Positions 57,201 through 64,000 of a stretch of 64,000 nt of DNA are shown in pieces. A program made the position numbers and the translations under genes. The notes below the pieces were generated by a model. It ran no database searches and was not told the DNA's origin. It worked only from the letters and a program-made list of their open reading frames with translations. The stretch lies in the NCBI GenBank assembly GCA_019915135.1, contig JAHLMK010000024.1, positions 62,001-126,000 on the forward strand, written 5' to 3'. Position 1 is the stretch's first letter. Each line of letters begins with the position of its first letter. This stretch comes from Strobilurus pachycystidiatus (taxonomy: Eukaryota > Basidiomycota > Agaricomycetes > Agaricales > Physalacriaceae).

Positions 57201-57476
57201 CCAAGTACAGGCAGAACCCGATGCGCTGCACTGTGAACAGGTGGGCTCGCATCCGTCGCACTTGATCTTCTTTCTCCTGTGGGCTGTGGATGAGAAAAAA
57301 GGCGTGACGACACGGTATGAAGGGTGGACATGCCTGCAGCTCTCGCAAGCCCGCCATACCCTCCGGCGCTGGAGCTGTATCGGTTTCTGGGCGGCGTCGG
57401 CGGATGCATCGTCGTCGTCGGTGCGTTTCTTCTTGGATTGGTGGCTGGCAGAGGGATTACCATCTGTCTTGGCCAT
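54254..57476 (-). CDS. Zn(II)2Cys6 fungal-specific transcription factor
   Basis: The first exon (57334-57476) starts MAKTDGNPSASHQSKKK and reaches WRACESCR; the next begins RKKIKCDGCEPTCSQCSASGSACTW. Together they form the six-Cys binuclear cluster CX2CX6C...CX2CX6C. A coiled-coil dimerisation region follows (YVQELEARLLHMESLFKQVAPVLEQI), then the fungal_trans middle domain with FHYLMPVIHKPKFM, GQAVRTGQDLGLHRSPKR, KIWWGVYSLDRMLAVALGRPLGI. The long Ser/Gly/Tyr-rich C-terminus has an acidic, Pro-rich possible activation region ending LGDLDNPA. Total is about 950 residues. The class regulates metabolic pathways; the target genes are not evident from the neighbours. The first intron (57277-57333) keeps the frame only with a GC donor. 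Confidence 0.93.
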
Positions 57477-58145
57477 GAAGGCGGGAGTCGTGACGGTAAG
57501 CAATCAAGTGGTAATGTCTGACCAAAACGGCTGCAATTCTACAATCAGTAGGTGCCACGTGGGGTTCCCGGACAGTGCCTTGCGATGTGCCTGGTGAATC
57601 GATAGCGAGTGCCACAAGAGGGTAGCAGCAGCGCAAAGGGAATAGAGTGAATGAAGATGGCGCTCACAGACTGGAGAGCCGCCTCAAAATGCAGAACTTT
57701 AAGCAGGGAAATGTGTCCCCGATTCCGATCTTGCCATCACCCCCACACGGGCGTTTCGGGAGGTCATCAAGTCACCATAAGCCCCCACGACTCACGAGGA
57801 CGCCATTCCACCCAAGAATGGGCTTTGCGCTTCCAATGCACGCCTGTCTTGCCCAGCACGTCCGGAAACATCGCTGCCAGTGACGTCTCGGACCGAACAC
57901 GCCGAACGCAGCTGGCCACTCTTGGCGTCGTCGCTGCAGGGAAACCAGCGTCGGACGCGGTCACCGGGCCAACACTTTGGGCCCAAGCTTTTGACCATTG
58001 GTTCAGCTTTGATCCCAGAAAGCAGAGAGGCGAATATCACCAGCTCACAGACGCCAGCCTATGACGCATGCCACGTGTATCTCCTTGTTTGCCAGGAGCG
58101 TGTCGAGTTGCCATATTCGTCCAACGCCTCTCTAACTTTTCCATA
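57477..58145. other. Divergent intergenic region
   Basis: It separates the minus-strand transcription factor from the plus-strand RNA-binding protein. Overlapping frames exist on both strands but none shows a motif. It must hold both promoters. Confidence 0.45.
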
Positions 58146-59013
58146 ATGGCCGACGTTGAACCCACGACCCAGCCGCCGCCAGAGGCTGCGCAACCCGCGA
58201 ATGCTGTCGATGAGGCCGAGGATGAAGACAAGGTGCGCACCTCGCCGCCACCACACGCCTTTTTTGCCGCAATTTGACTGGTCACCGCAGGAAATCATGC
58301 TCATGAAGAAGCGGGTCGAGGAGATGGAGAAGGAGGCAATGAAGCTGCGGGAGATGCAGGCAGAGCAGGAGCAGGCTAATGCGGCCATGGACACGGGCGG
58401 CCCTATGGAGACGGACGAAGACAAAAGTGCTGCAGATGGAAGGAGTATCTACATTGGAAACGTCGGCCCGCTCCCCTGCTCGCCTTTACACGTCGCTGAA
58501 CTGCTTTCTAGGTTGACTACAGCGCTACTCCCGAAGAAATCCAAGCCCACTTCCAGTCGTGTGGAGTTATAAACCGAGTAACAATACTATGCGACAAATT
58601 TACTGGACATCCCAAAGGGTGCGTCGCCCCCTCGCTCCACCGAAACAATACCAACTGCTGACCGACTTGCAGATACGCGTATGTTGAATTCTCTGAACCC
58701 GAGCATGTAGATGCCGCCCTTGCCCTGAACGAGTCGCTCTTCCGTGGTCGATTAATCAAGGTAAAACTCACCTGTGCTCCCTGTTGACACGCTAACGGCG
58801 GGCTCAGGTAACTGCGAAAAGAACTAATGTTCCTGGCTTCATCCGAGGCGCAGGACGCGGACGCGGCGGCTACCGAGGAGGATATCGTGGTGGGTTCAGA
58901 GGATATGGCGGTGGATTCGCCCCATACCGTGCGCGGGGAAGGTAAGCCTTTGATTCTGCTTCACCGTATGCATGCTAAAGGAGCCTTGCAGGGGAAGAGG
59001 CAGAGGGTACTAG
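58146..59013 (+). CDS. PAB2: Nuclear poly(A)-binding protein, PABPN1/Pab2 type
   Basis: Exons follow a clean GT-AG pattern. The N-terminus is acidic ([16 protein letters not shown], then DEAEDED). A coiled coil follows ([32 protein letters not shown]). The single RRM has RNP2 IYIGNV, then [15 protein letters not shown] and RNP1 GYAYVEF, with KRTNVPGF after it. The C-terminus is Arg/Gly-rich ([17 protein letters not shown], then GRGRGRGY), a typical site of arginine methylation. This order is that of Pab2/PABPN1, which binds nascent poly(A) tails and works with the exosome and in 3'-end processing. The last intron lies between GRAR-like repeats and its removal gives a stop directly after RGRGRGY. 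Confidence 0.92.
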
Positions 59014-59203
59014 GTAGGAGCTCATTCTCTTGACTCTACAGTACTGTCGCATTTGTATAACATAGTCTATTCGAAAATTACATTTACCGTCTTTCTGTAA
59101 TTCTAATCCATTGTGCCGCATCTGAGCCAGCAACTTAGAACCGTTCGAGTGAATGCGCGAGCCAAAACCGGCAGGCAGCTATACAACTTTGATCTTGACG
59201 GCC

Positions 59204-59731
59204 ATGTTGCCCAACCTCTTCCGCTGGGCGTCGCGGTCAATGGCGACGGCGGCCGCAGCGGCGCCAGAGGCACGCGCCTACCCATTCTCCAAGACCGCCA
59301 TCATCCATCCCGAGCTGAAAAAGCCGCCGCCCGCGCCGGTCCGTCAAGGACGCGGCGTAATGCCCTACCTGATGAGGAACCTCGGCGCCCCAGAGAAACG
59401 AGAAATGATACGGACAATGTTCGGCCGCACGTCGCCCAACCAGGTCCGCGTCGGGTCGGTCGTCACCGTCACCATGGAGCACGCGCCGACGGTTTTCACC
59501 GGCGTGCTCTTGGCCATCCGACGACGAGGGCCGGATACGTCGATTCTCGTGCGGAATATCCTGCAGCGCACCGGGGTGGACATGCAAATATACGTCATGT
59601 CGCCGCATGTGAAGAGCATCAAGGTCGTGCGCCAGCCGCCAAAGGGACGGATGAAGAAGGCCAAACTGTACTACCTGCGCGACTTCCCAGACAAAATGAG
59701 CGCGATTGCTGGCAGCAGCAAGCGGAAATGA
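59204..59731 (+). CDS. Mitochondrial large-subunit ribosomal protein bL19m
   Basis: A single exon of 175 codons. The N-terminus MLPNLFRWASRSMATAA is a typical mitochondrial presequence. The body has RQGRGVMPYLMRNLG, VGSVVTVTMEHAPTVFTGVLLAIRRRG and TSILVRNILQRTGVDMQIYVMSPHVKSIKVV, the strands of bacterial L19, ending KKAKLYYLRDFPDKMSAIAG. It should sit in the mitochondrial 54S subunit near the L14 side of the subunit interface. An in-frame upstream extension exists, but its ATG is less likely because the presequence begins at 59204. Confidence 0.9.
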   Translation: MLPNLFRWASRSMATAAAAAPEARAYPFSKTAIIHPELKKPPPAPVRQGRGVMPYLMRNLGAPEKREMIRTMFGRTSPNQVRVGSVVTVTMEHAPTVFTGVLLAIRRRGPDTSILVRNILQRTGVDMQIYVMSPHVKSIKVVRQPPKGRMKKAKLYYLRDFPDKMSAIAGSSKRK

Positions 59732-59919
59732 GTCGGGTAAGTATTCATTTCTTGACTCGAAATGAACAGTACATTCAATTGCATCCAAACAGGCGGCTCT
59801 TCGAGGTAGATTACTAGCATAACTTAATGTGTAGAGCGTTGTTGCAAATGTTGTCTGCGAAAAACATGACCGGAGCTGATTGCCGAATTGAGAAATACCC
59901 TTGCCTGCCCTCTTCCACC

Positions 59920-61740
59920 ATGGCTCCCAACCGTCCCCGCTCGCTGCGCGCAATGGCGTTTGGCTCGAAGCGCAATTCGTCGCCGGGCCCGCCGTCGCCA
60001 ACGTTCTCCGACACCACCAATGTCTCCGCCTTCAACTTCGGCGCGGACGGCCCAGAAAAGATCATCACCCGAGCCAATCTCAAGGCGTCGCTCCAGGCCT
60101 ACGACGAAGTGCGGCCCCGCCTCTCGACCGCCTTGTCCCCCCTGCTCATCACAATTTAGCTCATGACCACCTCCGCCAACTACAGACACGCTCTGATAAC
60201 GATGGGCAAGGCTACGGCGGCTTATGCAGACGCCATGGAGGCGTGCAGCGGGTGAGAAGCAGCACAGCGCAAGTCAACCCACGTTCTGAAGACTGTTCAT
60301 TAGACTCAAAGGCCCGGCATACGAAACCGGAACACGATTGCAGGCTGCGTCGGGTCTCCACCATCTCATCGGGAACCACTGGCACGTCCTGGTGCGTGTC
60401 CTCCCTCGCACACATCATCTCGCTCATTGTCCTCCTCCAGGCGGAAACTATCGACAAGAACTTTGAAAAGCCTCTTCGTCAACACCTGGAGGACTATCGT
60501 TCAGTCGTCAATGTGCGCTCCATGTGTTCACCTATGTTGTTCTGCGATAACAATCCACGTTCCCTCAGGAACGTTCTGCATCGTATGAACGGGCCCTGCG
60601 AGAAAAGAGCCACATAATCAAGGAGACAGAGATGAAGAACATGAACAGGAAGGAACGAAGTATGCATTGTTACCGTTTGCCTTTTGCTCTCGGACTCAAG
60701 GCGCTGATAACTGTCTGTTAGATCTCCAGAGCTTTCGAGAAGCCCTCAACATCTTGCAACGACAAGTCGACGACCTGGATGACCTCAAGGTAGCCCATTA
60801 CAAGGAGATCATCGAGCATGAGGAAGAAGTATGGAATGTTGTCCAGGCAAAGGTACCGCTTCTATGTTGCTTAGCGCCCATAGCTGTTATTGATGCTTCC
60901 TTCTCAGGTCTGCGTAGTCGTGCGCTCTACAATGGATATGTTCGACCGGTTTACAGCCAAGGCGTACGTTGACCAATCAGAAATTCCATGATAGCGTCAC
61001 ACTGAACTACGCACCACAGTTCCGATCCCGTCATCGAACCGATGTTGCAAGCAGTGCCGGACCCGTTTGACTCGTATGGAGTACCACAGGCAGAGGACCA
61101 GATATTCAGCATCCTTCCCCCGCTATCCATAATGACAGGTCCTAGTACGACCTCGTCGGCACCCACCCCCGTCATGACCACCCCCGAACTGGACAACCTG
61201 CAAGCTCTTCCCCCAACATCGACGAGCAGACACAACTCATGGACCGCCTCATCTAACAATGGCTTCTATACCTCGGAGGCGACGGAGTGGGCAGATGTCC
61301 CCTCACCAACTAGTACACCGACGCCTCCACGATCAGTTTCTCCTCCTTCGACTGTTCGCACCAGGCGACAATCCGTTCCCCCGTTATCCCTACCCGGGCA
61401 TCACCCTCGGAGATCTGAATCTTCCAAGCTGCGCAGTGTGTTGTCTGTCATCGACGAGAGCCATTCACGGCAGAATAGTGTACATGAGCCCGAGCCAGGG
61501 CCTACGAACCCCATCCTCGCCACTCCGCAGCCTGAGAAGAAGTCCGCCTTCGCGTGGGCATCACCCTTCTCATACGGACAGTCACCGTACAGCAATGATC
61601 TTGACGATGACACCACGCCGCGTACCACATCCTTCGCAGACATGCCGCCCCCTTCTGCAAGTCCATTAGACGCGGAGGGAGAACACTTGGCACCCGATGA
61701 TTTGACTTACAACGGAGTTTCGATACCAGTCACGACGTAG
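59920..61740 (+). CDS. BAR-domain protein, IVY1-like
   Basis: Multiple exons encode roughly 480 residues from MAPNRPRSLRAMAFGSK. The helical domain reads ITRANLKASLQAYDELMTTSANYRHALITMGKATAAYADAMEACSG in part, then LKGPAYETGTRLQAASGLHHLIGNHWHVLAETIDKNFEKPLR, then SFREALNILQRQVDDLDDLKVAHYKEIIEHEEEVW. This is a BAR-type helical bundle and resembles fungal Ivy1, an inverse-BAR protein that binds phosphoinositides and Ypt7 at the vacuole. The C-terminal third is Ser/Thr/Pro-rich and disordered (SPPSTVRTRRQSVPPL and similar) and ends SIPVTT. BAR membership is fairly sure; the IVY1 assignment is from remembered sequence pattern and would need a profile search. Confidence 0.75.
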
Positions 61741-61920
61741 CACCCTTCATCATCACTGGACAATCTGAGCATGAGCGTGGCGACATCCTTCCTTACTCCT
61801 GGACCTATTTAATGTACATACTACATGTGTAATGAAAACGGGGGGCCGATTTCGACCAACCGGTCCCATTGTACCATATTGGATACTTTTCTCATTGGAG
61901 TAGATGTGCGATGTGGCGTG

Positions 61921-64000
61921 TCACTGGGTACTAGGAAGCAGGCCGTAGTCCTTCAGGACCGAAGCCTGGACGCTCCCGGGGCTTTCAAAGAGCAGGTCGT
62001 TCCCGGAGCTCGCTTTGGGGAATGCGATCACGTCGCGGATGGAGGGCGAGTCGCAGAGGATCGCCATGAGCCGATCGAATCCTGCGTAAAACGGTTTAGA
62101 GCCTGTTATGTGTTTGTTGGACAGAACTGGGGTGGGGGTGCGTACCCAGAGCAATTCCCCCGTGCGGCGGCGCACCGCTTCGCAAGGCTTCGAGAAGATG
62201 CGAAAACGGCTCCCTCTCTTTCTCCGAGAGCTAAGAGATTTTTTTGTTCTGTTATTGTCAGGCGGAAGGAAGGATGTGCGGTCCGACTTGCCTGAAGGAT
62301 TTGTGTGAAGATGTGGTCTTGCATGTTCGCGTCGTGCACACGAACGGAGCCTCCTCCGATTTCGACACCGTTCAGGACGAGATCGTAATGTTGTCCCCGA
62401 ACCTTTGTCAACGTTACTAAGTGGTGAAGATTGGATGTCGTTTGGCTGGTTTTGCTTACAGTTTGCGGATCGCCATGGTACAAAGCCTCAATATCTTCGG
62501 CCATGGGGGCCGTGAAAGGATGGTGCGTGCTACAGAGAGCCCTCTCGCCTTCGGTGTCAGATCCGAAGAGGGGGAACTCGGTTATCCACAAGAAATGGGG
62601 GTCTTCTGGTAAAACGACGTTCTCTGAGAGGAAGTTGAGCCGCTAGACTCGGCGATTTGCGATGCGCCTGACCCACCTTGCTCGACAGCTATTTGCAACA
62701 AGGCGTTCCGTTGTCTTCCAAGCACCGTGGATCCGCCCTGGGGGAGGATCAGTGACAGGCGCTGCACGCTAACGCCCCCACCTCACCGTTAGGATTCCTG
62801 ATCGGCGAGTCATGTACACAGCATCACCGGGCGTGATGTTCAGAGCTTCGTTAATGGCCGCAGTATCGTGACCAGAGTACCAAGCTCGTTGATTCGACTT
62901 CGTGACGGTGATGTACTCCTGAGCCAAGAATGAGCTAAAGGATACAACAGACGATTAGGACCCACCGCCCCCGGTTCCGAATGGCATTTCTTAGATGCCG
63001 CTAAGAATTGGGGTTCATCGCGTTTTCGGATGACAATGGCTTCGATGATCTCCCCGGTGCCACACCCTAGCTCTTTCGTTATATCCACTATCTGAAAGAA
63101 AATCAGTCAATACAAGACGTTCGAGAACGATTGTATTGCCAAGTACCTCCAGACCGAATCGCGTGTCAGGTTTGTCCGAGCCATACTATAAGAGGATCAT
63201 TTAGACGCGTCGAAGGCGTTGATTGGCCACACACACGCGTCATAGCTTCCTGGTAGGTCATGACTCTAAACCTTTCGGGGAGTGCTATTCCTTTGACGTC
63301 TTGCCATATTGTTCTGATGATCTTTTCGATGACATCTCGAACTTGGCCACCGCCCATCCGCCACGCATCGGAAGGGTTCCGAGCGTCAGGTCCCCACGAA
63401 ACGAACGCCATTTCCATATCTATTTGTGTAAATTCGGGCTGCCTGTCCTTGCGACCCCCTTCATCTCTGAAGCAGCGGGCTATCTGGTAATACCGGTCAA
63501 CGCCCCCAGAGCAGATTAAGAGCTGCTTAGGTTGTTGCGGAGACTGCGCGAGGGCGTAGAAACGCGGCGCCTCCAGCTCTCTGACCTGTGCAGGTACCAG
63601 AAACTCCTTAGCACCCTCCGGTGAAGATCGCAACAAGATGGGAGTTTCCACATCGAGAAAACCTAAGTGATGATCTGTGGGTGCTAGACCATCGGTACAA
63701 CACGGAAAGAGACTGACCAAGATCATGTAGAATATTCCGGATGATATGGGCCACTTGACTCCGTTTTTTCAGGTTGTCGGCCAAAGCAGTTCTCCGAAGA
63801 TCAAGATACCGGTGGCGTAAACGAAAGTCCTCACCGGGCTGCACAAACGCGGTTAGTACGCTAATCAAACTGCTGTAAGAGGCGGTGCCTACCAAGTTGT
63901 GGCCCGATGGGAGAAACGGAAGCGTATCGGATGCGGGGTTTAGGAGGGTAAACTGAGTAACGTTGACGTCAATATCGCCGCCAGAGCCCTAACAAAGGTC
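61921..64000 (-). CDS. MSD1: Aspartyl-tRNA synthetase, bacterial/mitochondrial type (5' end outside window)
   Basis: The gene enters from beyond 64000; the last visible exon boundary is near 63988 (an acceptor TTGTTAG before GGCTCTGGC). Visible class II signatures: the catalytic core opens with [13 protein letters not shown], then [23 protein letters not shown], motif 2 in [51 protein letters not shown], an inserted GAD-like region (DAVYMTRR), then [26 protein letters not shown] and motif 3 [12 protein letters not shown]. It ends LLPSTQ. The RYGSDKPD element and overall layout are those of the bacterial/mitochondrial AspRS (yeast Msd1). About 10 introns are present in the window. The N-terminal OB-fold and presequence are missing here. 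Confidence 0.93.

Overview
The window looks like nuclear DNA of a mushroom-forming basidiomycete (Agaricomycetes). Genes are densely packed on both strands and broken by many 45-60 bp introns with branch points like CTAAC or CTGAC. The proteins are fungal (SCH9-type kinase, Zn2Cys6 activator, IVY1-like BAR protein), and several belong to families I know mainly from Agaricomycetes (DUF4246, expanded F-box genes, a short single-pass membrane protein family). I found no intact tRNA or rRNA gene, and no bacterial or viral block.

Layout. 1-8 kb: truncated F-box gene, hairpin-like MITE, candidate small secreted protein, hypothetical protein, and a DUF4246 gene bracketed by a promoter-like direct repeat. 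8-15 kb: SCH9/SCK1-type kinase, GH16 glucanase (minus) and sucrase/ferredoxin-like protein. 14.9-16.6 kb: two identical 834-bp terminal-inverted-repeat elements in tandem, inside one 8-bp target-site duplication. 17.5-24 kb, all minus: penta-EF-hand protein, F-box protein, multi-pass membrane protein and a second full F-box gene. 24-32 kb: secreted BBE-type FAD oxidase, NPC1/NCR1 sterol transporter (minus) and SIRT5-like sirtuin. 32-38 kb: small mitochondrial-like protein, ERB1/BOP1 and ARP4 in tight head-to-head order, and a small membrane protein. 39-49 kb: TRS20/sedlin, rhomboid protease, CLASP/STU1, a coiled-coil protein and PCH2/TRIP13. 49-64 kb: acyl-CoA dehydrogenase, hypothetical protein, Zn2Cys6 regulator, PABPN1-like RNA-binding protein, mitochondrial bL19, IVY1-like BAR protein and a mitochondrial-type aspartyl-tRNA synthetase running off the right edge.

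Most genes are unrelated housekeeping genes; I see no metabolic cluster. Three divergent pairs (NPC1/sirtuin, ERB1/ARP4, TRS20/rhomboid) have only about 120-150 bp between start codons, so each must share a promoter region. The most unusual observations are the nested tandem TIR elements, three introns that keep their frame only as GC-AG introns, the direct repeat around DUF4246, and an NPC1 gene whose visible first exon lacks a signal peptide. Splice sites were worked out by eye from reading-frame continuity. Where exon lists are given they sum to a whole number of codons; other models are approximate at the exon level.
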